The notes beneath the pieces are model-generated. The model searched no databases. It was not told where the DNA came from and worked only from the letters and a program-made list of their open reading frames with translations. 20,002 bases of DNA from Halobacteriales archaeon SW_10_68_16 (lineage in GTDB: Archaea; Halobacteriota; Halobacteria; Halobacteriales; Haloarculaceae). Shown here one piece after another: positions 1-6,275 of this stretch; position 1 is the first letter of the stretch, and each line of letters begins with the position of its first letter. The stretch spans positions 1 to 20,002 of the forward strand of contig PXSG01000045.1 in NCBI GenBank assembly GCA_003023485.1, written 5' to 3'. The position numbers and the translations under genes were made by a program.

Positions 1-73
1 TGCTGACCCGCAGGTCCCCCACGTTCCGCCGGATGATGTCGTCAACTGGGGCGAACGGTAGCGCAACGGTCAT
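1..73 (-). CDS. Archaeal histone, N-terminal 24 codons (runs off left edge)
   Basis: Reading the minus strand from an ATG at 73 gives a 24-residue open frame to the window edge, beginning MTVALPFAPVDDIIRRN and continuing with VGDLRVS. This is the alpha-1 helix and loop of an archaeal histone fold; haloarchaeal histones begin with LPFAPVD-IIRRNAG-LRVS. By family knowledge the full gene encodes a doublet of two histone folds that binds DNA or acts as a regulator. Only the start is visible, so completeness cannot be judged. An insertion sequence begins 24 bp upstream of the start codon, so the native promoter is displaced. The fragment is too short for a standard ORF caller, but the match is distinctive. 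Confidence 0.85.
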   Translation of the reverse strand, partial: MTVALPFAPVDDIIRRNVGDLRVS

Positions 74-97
74 GGGCCACAACGGGAGTGTTCCAGA

Positions 98-123
98 TTC
101 GCTCTTCGGTAGACTGGCGGAAC
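98..123 (+). repeat. Left terminal inverted repeat of the IS
   Basis: These 26 bases (TTCGCTCTTCGGTAG, then ACTGGCGGAAC) are the reverse complement of 1154-1179 with one mismatch, C versus T at the seventh base. They lie 24 bp upstream of the histone start codon. Confidence 0.85.
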
Positions 124-160
124 CAGGAGTATTAGTGCCTCTGGCCGGGCAGAACCGGAT

Positions 161-1154
161 ATGCACGAAGACCGCCCTGCCTTCGGCCAGAGGCTAGAGG
201 AACTTGCGGAACTGGGCGTAATAGAATTTCGGCCCGAGCCGCTCGACGCCATTGTCGAGCGGCGTCTCAAGACAATCTGGGAGGAACGCTCCTGTCCACA
301 CTGCGGCGCGGACAGTCTCCATGCCCTCTCGGGCTCTGACCGTATTTGGTGCGGTCGCTGTGACTGGAAAACCACTTACACGCGAGGCACACCGTTCTAC
401 GATTCGGAACTCACTCCCGGTGAGTTCCTCATCGCCTTCATCCTCTACGCAGATACGCTGCTCAGTATCACCCAAATCGCCGCTCTTCTTTCGCCATGTT
501 ACAAGACTCTCCATGACCAGCTGAGAGACCTGGAAACCGCGTTCTGTCGAGGGTTTCCGACTGTCTGGGAACGCATCTCCCAGACAGTCGATGGCCCGAC
601 GCAAGTCGATGAAACACAGCAGGTGTGTTCGGGATTCAAAGGGCAAGACCCGCCGCGGGAGGGTCTCGACCGCGGCGGGTCGGCCGAAGGAGGACGCACG
701 CGGTGGACAGGTGACCAGGGTGACGAGATGACGCTCGTCGCAGCCTGCCGCGACGTGCTTCGCGTGGTTTCAGCACAGGAGGGCAGTGACTACGAGGATG
801 ATCTCGCCCCAGTAATCGAGGACGCGGACGACCTCTCCCAGCCGCTGGGAGAGGTCTGGACTGATGGGCTCCCAGCCTACCAAGGCATGGAATATGATCA
901 CCGATACGTGATCCACGACGAGGGATACGTTTCCGAGGACGGCGTCCACACGAACCAAGCGGAGTGTCTCTGGTCGCTGCTCCAACCGTGGTTGGCGAAG
1001 TTCCGTGGGCTCTCCAAGCCCGGCTTGGAGCAGGCCGCTCGCACCTACGGGTTCCCAGGCCGCTCGCACCTACGGGTTCCTTCGCTCACTGAACCTTACT
1101 GGGGCACCGATCCACGGGCTCGTTGATTGCATCGCCGTCAATGTACTCCGCTAG
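161..1154 (+). pseudogene. IS1595/ISH4-like transposase, frameshifted near its C-terminus
   Basis: The open frame 161-1126 encodes 321 aa. It has an N-terminal helical region, a zinc ribbon (CPHCG at about 44-48 and CGRCDW at about 63-68) and a DDE-type integrase core: VDET near 147, VWTDGLPAY near 233, then HTNQAE followed by LWSLLQPWLAKFRGLSK. The zinc ribbon plus this core is the IS1595 layout, and the Asn in HTNQAE fits the DDN variant. Bases 1031-1055 are repeated exactly at 1056-1080; this 25-bp duplication shifts the frame. Removing one copy restores EQAARTYGFLRSLNLTG and a natural end at TAG 1152-1154, next to the right inverted repeat. The present ORF instead ends in an out-of-frame tail. 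The start at 161 is the only ATG after the in-frame stop at 110. Confidence 0.85.
1031..1080 (+). repeat. Exact 25-bp tandem duplication inside the transposase
   Basis: Bases 1031-1055 (CAGGCCGCTCGCACCTACGG, then GTTCC) recur immediately at 1056-1080 with no mismatch. Since 25 is not a multiple of three, the duplication moves the last part of the transposase out of frame. Confidence 0.95.
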
Positions 1155-1179
1155 TTCCGCCAGTCTACCGAAAAGCGAA
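1154..1179 (-). repeat. Right terminal inverted repeat of the IS
   Basis: This is the partner of 98-123, matching its reverse complement at 25 of 26 positions. It overlaps the last base of the transposase's original stop codon (1152-1154). Confidence 0.85.
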
Positions 1180-1217
1180 AAAAGGTGATAACTCATCCGG
1201 GTCTATCCGGTTGAACG

Positions 1218-1736
1218 CTACGTCATCCACGGTAGCAATTTCGACAGCCGACCTCGGAGCGCGCTCACAAAGTGATATGCGCCGGCAGAGGTTGCCCCCA
1301 GACCGAGTAAAAAGAGCATAAATCCCCAATCTTGGCCTTCCGGGACAAACATCAGCTGGTCCGATGTGTCTAAGACGACTAATCGGTAGTAGGTCCCGTT
1401 GTACCGGATAAAGTAGGTAGTCGCAGCGTGGCCCCCGTATGTGAATTCGGGTGGGGGGTTTTCCCCGATCACTACTTCTCCTTCGTCATTCCCAGACCGC
1501 TGATAGGACACAAACGCCTTTCGAAACACTTCTTTTCCGCGAGGAGACAGTGAAGAGAAATTGAACACGCGCGAAGAAGGTGCGTCAGCAATCTCTTCGG
1601 CATCGGCTGGGCCGGGGAGCCAGTGCGTATATTCTTCTGCACCCTCGTTCATCATGATACCGCCTTGCAGGACCAGCGCCGGCCCACAGACCAGCAGTAT
1701 CAACCAAGGAATGCGTCCCCAGTTGATAGACACCAT
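1218..1736 (-). CDS. Haloarchaeal membrane protein with two TM segments (possibly DUF7979-like)
   Basis: The frame is open from 1799, but I chose ATG 1736 because a hydrophobic segment follows at once (residues about 8-29, WLILLVCGPALVLQGG) and a promoter-like element lies 24 nt upstream. The product is 172 aa. Between the first TM and a second one at about 136-158 is an extracellular-looking loop containing SLSPRGKEVFRKA, then a strand-rich part (TYFIRYNGTYYRLVVLDTS). This arrangement recurs in small haloarchaeal membrane proteins of unknown function; I recall the name DUF7979 for the loop, but not securely. A short basic tail (RGRLSKLLPW) follows. The gene is divergent from the secreted protein at 1860 and shares its promoter motif, so the two may be co-expressed. 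No enzymatic motif is visible. Confidence 0.65.
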   Translation of the reverse strand: MVSINWGRIPWLILLVCGPALVLQGGIMMNEGAEEYTHWLPGPADAEEIADAPSSRVFNFSSLSPRGKEVFRKAFVSYQRSGNDEGEVVIGENPPPEFTYGGHAATTYFIRYNGTYYRLVVLDTSDQLMFVPEGQDWGFMLFLLGLGATSAGAYHFVSALRGRLSKLLPWMT

Positions 1737-1760
1737 GAGAGGAGATTCCTGATCAGTAGG

Positions 1761-1836
1761 TAAGTGTTTTGTCGGTACTCGCCACAGGACATGCTCCAAG
1801 GTTGTCGCTCCTTGCAGTGGGCCCCAAAAACACTTA
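1761..1836. promoter_or_regulatory. Divergent promoter pair with a shared 10-bp element
   Basis: The sequence AAAACACTTA occurs on the minus strand at 1770-1761, 24 nt before ATG 1736, and on the plus strand at 1827-1836, 23 nt before ATG 1860. Both spacings fit an archaeal BRE/TATA position for leaderless transcripts. The identical 10-mer at nearly equal distance suggests matched expression of the two genes. Confidence 0.55.
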
Positions 1837-1859
1837 TCAGCTGAGAGATTTGTTCCTCT

Positions 1860-2492
1860 ATGCCCCCGAATTGGTCTGCCGTTGGTACTGGTTTGTTGGT
1901 GCTTTTGATAAGTCTCGGAGTCGTAGCCGGGACAGTTCCCGTCTCACAAGCCACGGCGACTAGTTCGTGTCCCTCGGGGATCAGTTTCTATGGATTAGGG
2001 AATGATGTCGAACCATTCTTCTGGGACGCAGATCAGGTATCGATTGCCGTGAGCATTCCGCGAGAATCGAATGTGACCTTTGTCGTTCTAGAGAACGACA
2101 CGGTGCTGGGTACGAAAACCATCACCAATCAGTTTAACGATACTGCAGTTCACGACGGTGCACAGATTCGTCTCGATAAGTCGTTTTCCGGAAACCACAC
2201 AATCCGTGTTGTCGCGTTTGCAGACGGGTATCATCCGGACGCTGAGCCCTGTACTGAGGATGGCTCAATCGTCCAAGAGGGCCCAGAGACGATCAACTTC
2301 ACTACCGTTGGGAATGCACCGACTCCCACCTCCACGCCGACTCTCACTCCCACACTATCTCAGACTCCGATACCAACAGCCACTCCCACGGATACGCCGA
2401 CATCTGCGACAGGGCCAGGATTCGGGCTCCTCATCGGTGGAATCGCTCTCGTACTCTCTGTGATCCTCGTGGGGAGATGGAACATATCTTGA
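1860..2492 (+). CDS. Secreted, Thr-rich surface protein with a PGF-CTERM-like anchor
   Basis: The 210-aa product has a Sec-type signal peptide (hydrophobic core about residues 9-27). An exported strand-rich domain follows at about 36-150, with five N-glycosylation sequons (N71, N79, N93, N112, N146) and a Cys pair (C37 and C131) that could form a disulfide. A Thr/Pro stalk runs from 152 to 184. The C-terminus is GPGFG (185-189), a hydrophobic helix and a single Arg before the end. A Thr-rich stalk, PGF, TM and basic residue is the recognition layout of archaeosortase A (ArtA) substrates. By analogy the tail would be cleaved and the protein lipid-anchored to the S-layer; this is inference. The function of the exported domain is unknown. 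The ATG is supported by the promoter element at 1827-1836. Confidence 0.75.
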   Translation: MPPNWSAVGTGLLVLLISLGVVAGTVPVSQATATSSCPSGISFYGLGNDVEPFFWDADQVSIAVSIPRESNVTFVVLENDTVLGTKTITNQFNDTAVHDGAQIRLDKSFSGNHTIRVVAFADGYHPDAEPCTEDGSIVQEGPETINFTTVGNAPTPTSTPTLTPTLSQTPIPTATPTDTPTSATGPGFGLLIGGIALVLSVILVGRWNIS

Positions 2493-2956
2493 CCGGCCCA
2501 CCCACCATGTTATTGTCTTCGGAAAAGCTAGAATAATTCAGCCAGCGTGATTTGAGCAGATCGTCATGCAAGACTCGCGCTGTGGGTCTTGCACCAGACG
2601 TTGTGAAGAACCATTAGGATCTAATGAAATGAGAAGTAGCTAGTGGACTCGTAACCTCGCGAAATAATATAGCAGCATACAATTTATAAACATGGATATT
2701 GAACTCTCAGCGCTCAGATTGGCTGAAATCGACAGTATCGATGATGTGCTAGTTGATCATGATTACATAATCGCGACCACTTTTGAAGTGCCCCGCCGCC
2801 GTCCGGTAAGCACGAATGCTGCAACCGCCTCACGTCGACGCTTCCCCCCCGGGGTAGAGCGGTCCAGATCGGGATTCAATATTGCTCTGGATTCAGTTTC
2901 CGTGCGTCGATGGAATGGCAGGAAACCACAATTCGATATAGAACGAATTACCTCAA
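2493..2956. other. Poorly coding intergenic stretch
   Basis: No confident gene lies between the surface protein and the winged-helix gene. The stretch looks less GC-rich than the core and holds an 8-bp inverted repeat (2567-2574 with 2586-2593) and a weak 97-codon ORF (2692-2985). It has no recognisable transposase or RNA gene. Confidence 0.5.
2567..2593. repeat. Perfect 8-bp inverted repeat with an 11-nt loop
   Basis: TGCAAGAC at 2567-2574 pairs with GTCTTGCA at 2586-2593. It lies 75 bp after the stop of the surface protein. It could be a transcript-end hairpin or an IS end remnant; no T-run follows, so a classical terminator is not supported. Confidence 0.4.
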
Positions 2957-2985
2957 CCTATATTAAGACAGAGTACGAACTGTAG
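2692..2985 (+). CDS. Doubtful small ORF (97 aa)
   Basis: The ORF begins MDIELSALRLAEIDSIDDVL, acidic and plausible for a haloarchaeon, but the middle is Arg/Ser-rich (VPRRRPVST, ASRRRFPPG) and unlike haloarchaeal protein, suggesting non-coding or frameshifted sequence. It ends 3 nt before the next start and in the same frame. A TATA-like AATAATATA lies at 2663-2671, 20 nt before the ATG. Against it, a better promoter for the downstream gene lies inside this ORF (2957-2966). I recognise no family, and it may be a decayed gene or chance. Confidence 0.2.
   Translation: MDIELSALRLAEIDSIDDVLVDHDYIIATTFEVPRRRPVSTNAATASRRRFPPGVERSRSGFNIALDSVSVRRWNGRKPQFDIERITSTYIKTEYEL
2957..2966 (+). promoter_or_regulatory. 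TATA-like element of the winged-helix gene
   Basis: CCTATATTAA lies 22 nt before ATG 2989, the position expected for an archaeal TATA box driving a leaderless transcript. This supports ATG 2989 as the start. Confidence 0.55.
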
Positions 2986-2988
2986 TGT

Positions 2989-3528
2989 ATGACCGAAGAC
3001 GAATCGAATTCCGAGAGTCTGATCGACCGTCGGACCACGGGTGAAGACCGCGTCCGAATGGTCGCCCGGCAGCTGTCGGAGCCGCGGACGGCAAACTGGA
3101 TCGCCTCCGAAGCGGACTGGTCACACGAACCCACCAAGCGCGTTCTCAGACGTCTCGTCGACGACGGCATCCTCTACCGTGACGAGAGCGGCACCCACAC
3201 CACGTACTACCCCGATTACCGGCGGCAGGCACTGCAGGAGGCGATGCGTCTACGGGACAGCGGCCACACTGTCGAGGAACTCACCGACCGGCTCGCGGAG
3301 ATGAAGACACAAATCCGTGACTGGAAGGATGAATTCGACGTCGAGTCACCGAACCACCTTCGCGGGACGCTCGCTGAGGAAGCCCTCGACGCTGAGGAAG
3401 AAGACCGGCGCCGTGAGATTGCACGCGACTGGGAACACCTCCAGGGGCGCATCGAAATCGTCGGGTTCGCTATCCGCGAGTGGGACTTCCTTGCTCCGAC
3501 GACAGAGCCTGCTGAGGCCAGCAGCTAA
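2989..3528 (+). CDS. Winged-helix DNA-binding protein (DUF7342-like)
   Basis: The protein is 179 aa. An acidic N-terminus is followed by a predicted winged helix at about residues 20-68: VRMVARQLSEPRTANWIA, then a recognition-helix-like stretch (WSHEPTKRVLRRLVDDGILYRD) and a wing (TYYPDYRR). The second half is charged and helical (about 70-165), possibly a coiled-coil dimerisation region. The layout resembles ArsR/TrmB-like regulators and the haloarchaeal family I know as DUF7342; the assignment rests on sequence impression. The stop is 3 nt before the next ATG, so the two genes almost certainly form one operon. The pair could be autoregulatory, but no operator is evident. The target is unknown. 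Confidence 0.7.
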   Translation: MTEDESNSESLIDRRTTGEDRVRMVARQLSEPRTANWIASEADWSHEPTKRVLRRLVDDGILYRDESGTHTTYYPDYRRQALQEAMRLRDSGHTVEELTDRLAEMKTQIRDWKDEFDVESPNHLRGTLAEEALDAEEEDRRREIARDWEHLQGRIEIVGFAIREWDFLAPTTEPAEASS

Positions 3529-3531
3529 CGG

Positions 3532-3867
3532 ATGTCGGTCCCGCATCCCGGTGGTGACCCGAACGCGAATCTCTCTGCCCAGCTGAAGCGGGACGTCCTT
3601 GACCGCGTGCCACAGATCGAGGCGGTTGAGTACGTTCCGGACGACATCGAGGCCAAGCAGTTGCGAGCACGGTTCGATCCAGACCGACTCGATCCCCCAA
3701 CAGGCCCGGAGTCGCCCCAACTCACCATCCAGTGGTATCGGCAGGAGCCACACGACTGGTTCCGCGTCAACTACACTGACCCGAATACGGGCTTTCACGC
3801 CGGCTGGCATCAGGATGAAGATCACCCCAACCTCGGACGGACGCACGCTCAAGCCGACGAGTCGTAA
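3532..3867 (+). CDS. Haloarchaeal protein of unknown function, partner of the winged-helix gene
   Basis: The 111-aa product begins 3 nt after the preceding stop (TAA CGG ATG), implying co-transcription. It has no TM or signal. Central strands contain PQLTIQWYRQEPHDWFRVNYTDP and NTGFHAGWHQDEDHPNLG, rich in Trp and His, a pattern I associate with small haloarchaeal proteins that accompany winged-helix regulators. The homologues I recall continue for some tens of residues after the WHQD--HP-LG motif, whereas this one ends with GRTHAQADES, so a C-terminal truncation is possible. No catalytic motif is recognised. A toxin-antitoxin-like relationship with its neighbour is conceivable but unsupported by any diagnostic residue. 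Confidence 0.6.
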   Translation: MSVPHPGGDPNANLSAQLKRDVLDRVPQIEAVEYVPDDIEAKQLRARFDPDRLDPPTGPESPQLTIQWYRQEPHDWFRVNYTDPNTGFHAGWHQDEDHPNLGRTHAQADES

Positions 3868-4086
3868 CCCGCCTGAGAGAGCAGTAGGATCTTGCCTATC
3901 AGCGGCTCATTCGGATGAGTAAACGCGAAGTTACGAGTGATCGGCATGAGCGATTCAACTTAAAAGCTCAAGAGCCGCGATTCGCCCAGGAAATTCGCAG
4001 TAATTCCACCGCAGTATCCGTAGTATCTCTACCGAACAGTCCGCAGTCCTTACGACCCAGGACGTACCTCGTCGACTCCCTCTCGG

Positions 4087-5148
4087 TCAGTGTGCGTGGT
4101 CATGGTCGTGTGCGTGGGAATCGCCGTCGACGTGCCCGTGGGGGTCGCCGTCGACGAACTCGTGGGCGTTCCGGTCGCCGGCGTCGAACTCGGCGGTCCG
4201 GACCTCGATCGTCGCCGAATCCAGCAACCCCTCTTCAACGACGAACCGCTCCAGCGCACGCAGCCACTGCTCGTAATAGGTCGACTCTGGGTCGGCGTGG
4301 TCGGCGTCCGCGTCGCGGTCGACCTCCTCAACGAGGCGGTGCTGGAACGTCTCCCAGGGCCGGTCGTCGGTCAGCGCGACGGCCACCGCGAACGCCCGGG
4401 CCTGCCAGGGCGCCTCGAAGGTCGGCCGGTCGCCGAGGTCGAGGTCGCGGAGTTGCTCGCCCGTCGCCGAGGTAACGCCGCCGTCTGCGGCAGTCTGGCC
4501 GCTCCCCAACCGGTCGACGCCGATCATCGCATCCCGGGTCACCACCTCGACGAGTTCCTCCTCGTCCATGTCCTCGGTTCCCGGCGGCTGCTGGGGTAGA
4601 ACCATGTACCGGAGTTCGGAGGTGCTGTCCCAGACCTGTATCTCGATGTCGTCAGCCAGTTCTACCTCGAAGTCCTCGGCGAGCAGGCCGCGGGGGTCCC
4701 GGACCGCCCGCGAGCGGTACTCGGGGGTCTTGTACCAGGTCGGCGGCAGGCCCAGGACGGCCCACGGATAACAGGAACAGAGGGTACAGACGACCAGGTT
4801 GTGCGTGTCGTCGTCGTTGGCGACCACCTCTACGTCCATCGTGTCCGTGTCGATGTCGATGTCCATCGCCTCCATGGCCGCGGTGCCGTCGTCGAGCAAC
4901 TGCTCGCGGAACGCCGAATCGGTCCAGGCACGTGCCACAACGCGCGCGCCGTTCAGCGGCCCGATGTCTTCCTCGTACCGGGCGACGATGTCGTCGACGG
5001 CCTCCGAGGAGAGCATCTCCTTCTCGATGAGCAGCGACTGCAGCGCGCGGGCCCGGGCTTCGGGGTCGTACTCGCGGGCGAATGCGTCCGCGTCGAACCC
5101 CGTGTGTTCGGCGTCGCGGTCGTGGGTGGGGTCGTCTGCGTCGTCCAT
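4087..5148 (-). CDS. nthA: Cobalt-type nitrile hydratase alpha subunit fused to an activator-like domain
   Basis: Nitrile hydratase hydrates nitriles to amides in the cytoplasm. ATG 5148 gives 353 aa. Residues 1-210 are the alpha subunit: helical N-terminus (SLLIEKEMLSSEAVDDIV), then the metal claw CTLCSC at 121-126, followed by YPWAVLGLPPTWYK. The Thr in C-T-L-C-S-C marks the cobalt type; iron enzymes have Ser. After a Gly-rich linker (about 213-230), residues 235-325 (APWQARAFAVAVAL, RPWETFQHRLVEE, YYEQWLRALERFVVEEGL) match the P14K/nitrile hydratase accessory family, which delivers cobalt and is normally a separate protein. The last 18 residues are His/Asp-rich (HGHVDGDSHAHDHDHAH), a probable metal-binding tail. 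The beta-subunit gene ends 26 nt upstream, so this is the second cistron. Longer in-frame starts would overlap beta and lack homology. Confidence 0.9.
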   Translation of the reverse strand: MDDADDPTHDRDAEHTGFDADAFAREYDPEARARALQSLLIEKEMLSSEAVDDIVARYEEDIGPLNGARVVARAWTDSAFREQLLDDGTAAMEAMDIDIDTDTMDVEVVANDDDTHNLVVCTLCSCYPWAVLGLPPTWYKTPEYRSRAVRDPRGLLAEDFEVELADDIEIQVWDSTSELRYMVLPQQPPGTEDMDEEELVEVVTRDAMIGVDRLGSGQTAADGGVTSATGEQLRDLDLGDRPTFEAPWQARAFAVAVALTDDRPWETFQHRLVEEVDRDADADHADPESTYYEQWLRALERFVVEEGLLDSATIEVRTAEFDAGDRNAHEFVDGDPHGHVDGDSHAHDHDHAH

Positions 5149-5174
5149 GGCCCGAAGGTGCCTGGGACGTGGTA

Positions 5175-5849
5175 TCAATCTTCCGCCGGGGCCAGGTACG
5201 GCTCCCAGAGGTCGGCCGCGACGCTGGTGGCCGTGTCGGCGCGGTCGCCCCACAGCTCCTCGGAGTCGAACCGCACGCTGTAGACGGGTGTCGCCCGTTC
5301 GTCCCCGTGGGCCGCTGCGTCCGGGAGGACGTGGTCACCGCGCACCGTCTCAACGACGCCCTCGGCCCGCCGAAGGTAGCCCGGACACCGGGTGTGGCCA
5401 TCGGGGTTGTGGTTTTTCACCCGAACCCGGTCGCCCGCTGCGAACTGGGGCTCGGAGTCCGGCGCCGACTGGTCGTACGCCTCCGCGACGCCAGCGGCCA
5501 ATTCGCCGAGCACGCCCGGGTCCGAGTGGTCGAGCATCTCCGCCTCGCCTGCCGCGAACGCCTCGGTCCGCTCGCGCAGGCGGTCGGGGTCGACCGCACT
5601 GTTCTCGACGAACAGCCGCGTGATGCCGGCGAGCCAGCGGTCGTAGTAGTCGGCTGTCAAGTACTGGGCCGGGGGCATGCGCTCGATGCTGTGCCGGAAG
5701 GCGTCGATGCCGAAGACACCCCTCCCCAGTCCCGCGAGGAAGGCGGTGTACGTCCGCCCCTCCCAGTCGTGGTGGAAGGTGTCCTCGTGTTCGGTCGTGT
5801 CGACGGGCCCGAATCCGTCCATCCCGCCGAGATCGTGAATCCCGTCCAT
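5175..5849 (-). CDS. nthB: Nitrile hydratase beta subunit
   Basis: The 224-aa product starts at ATG 5849 with MDGIHDLGGMDGFGPV, the hallmark N-terminus of the family; the frame is open to 5927 but the extra residues have no counterpart. The N-terminal half wraps around alpha (HHDWEGRTYTAFLA, then MPPAQYLTADYYDRWLAGITRLFVE). The C-terminal half is the SH3-like barrel: FAAGDRVRVKNHNPDGHTRCPGY, GVVETVRGDHVLPDAAAHG, VYSVRFDSEELWGD and VAADLWEPYL. The length is normal and nothing is missing. A T-rich element at 5871-5880 (minus strand GTTTTTTGAG) lies about 21 nt before the start and may be the operon promoter. The order beta, alpha, activator is that of cobalt nitrile hydratase operons in actinobacteria, here with the last two fused. 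Confidence 0.92.
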   Translation of the reverse strand: MDGIHDLGGMDGFGPVDTTEHEDTFHHDWEGRTYTAFLAGLGRGVFGIDAFRHSIERMPPAQYLTADYYDRWLAGITRLFVENSAVDPDRLRERTEAFAAGEAEMLDHSDPGVLGELAAGVAEAYDQSAPDSEPQFAAGDRVRVKNHNPDGHTRCPGYLRRAEGVVETVRGDHVLPDAAAHGDERATPVYSVRFDSEELWGDRADTATSVAADLWEPYLAPAED

Positions 5850-6275
5850 ACCCGCTCCACGCGACACGCCCTCAAAAAACTCTGCCCAGCTCGGGACACA
5901 GGACGTCATTCTGTTTGGAGCGTCCACGCCTGTCTGTCAAAAACGGTTGCTAGACCGATGTGAATTCGAGAACATTCAACGGATTACCCGCTCGTGCAAA
6001 TCGGTGACTCGTTCTCCGGTGGTACCCCGAGGATTCGTTTCCCAGATTCGATATCCTGAGTGCCAACTGCTCGTGATTCCACACTGCTGAACTCACGCTC
6101 TGACCCTAACAGTAGATGAATCATCAAGTCCGGCTCTTGGCAGGATACCTCGTGCAAGGTGGACCGCGCAAATCTCGTAAGAAGTCACCAACATATCCGG
6201 AACTATACGAATACACAACGTAGACCCTGTTCAGCAGGGGATATCGCGTTCTAGACCATGCCGTCATGATAACGG
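5850..6275. other. 426-bp gap without a recognisable gene
   Basis: Apart from the presumed nitrile hydratase promoter at its left end, no frame gives a recognisable protein on either strand. Base composition is lower in GC than the flanks. A small hairpin (CCCTG 6225-6229 with CAGGG 6235-6239) lies near the right end. It may be remnant mobile DNA, but no transposase motif was seen. Confidence 0.5.

Larger units (their letters stand above)
98..1179 (+). mobile_element. IS1595-family (ISH4-like) insertion sequence
   Basis: A single transposase frame lies between near-perfect 26-bp terminal inverted repeats at 98-123 and 1154-1179 (25 of 26 positions match). The element is about 1.08 kb, a usual size for the ISH4 group of IS1595. 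I could not find a convincing 8-bp target duplication: the bases just outside the two repeats (90-97 and 1180-1187) differ. Either the exact ends lie a few bases inside the repeats, the duplication has decayed, or a rearrangement followed insertion. The transposase is frameshifted, so the copy is probably immobile unless helped in trans. Confidence 0.85.

Noticed and set aside
90..1187. 8-bp target-site duplication flanking the IS
   Set aside because: The octamers outside the inverted repeats (90-97 and 1180-1187) differ, and shifting the ends by a few bases gave no convincing match.
3915..4475. 186-codon plus-strand ORF starting MSKREVTSD
   Set aside because: The first 50 codons lie in a non-coding gap and the rest is an Arg/Gly/Pro-rich antisense reading of the alpha-subunit gene.
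4090..5623. Long plus-strand open frames across the nitrile hydratase genes (for example 4090-4599, 4799-5623, 5082-5963)
   Set aside because: They are antisense shadows of GC-rich genes. Their translations are Arg/Pro/Val-rich and match no family, while the minus strand encodes unmistakable nitrile hydratase subunits.
6125..6230. Short plus-strand ORF of about 35 codons (MNHQVRLLAGYLVQGG) in the gap after the nitrile hydratase operon
   Set aside because: Too short, no recognisable family, no promoter at the expected distance; probably chance.
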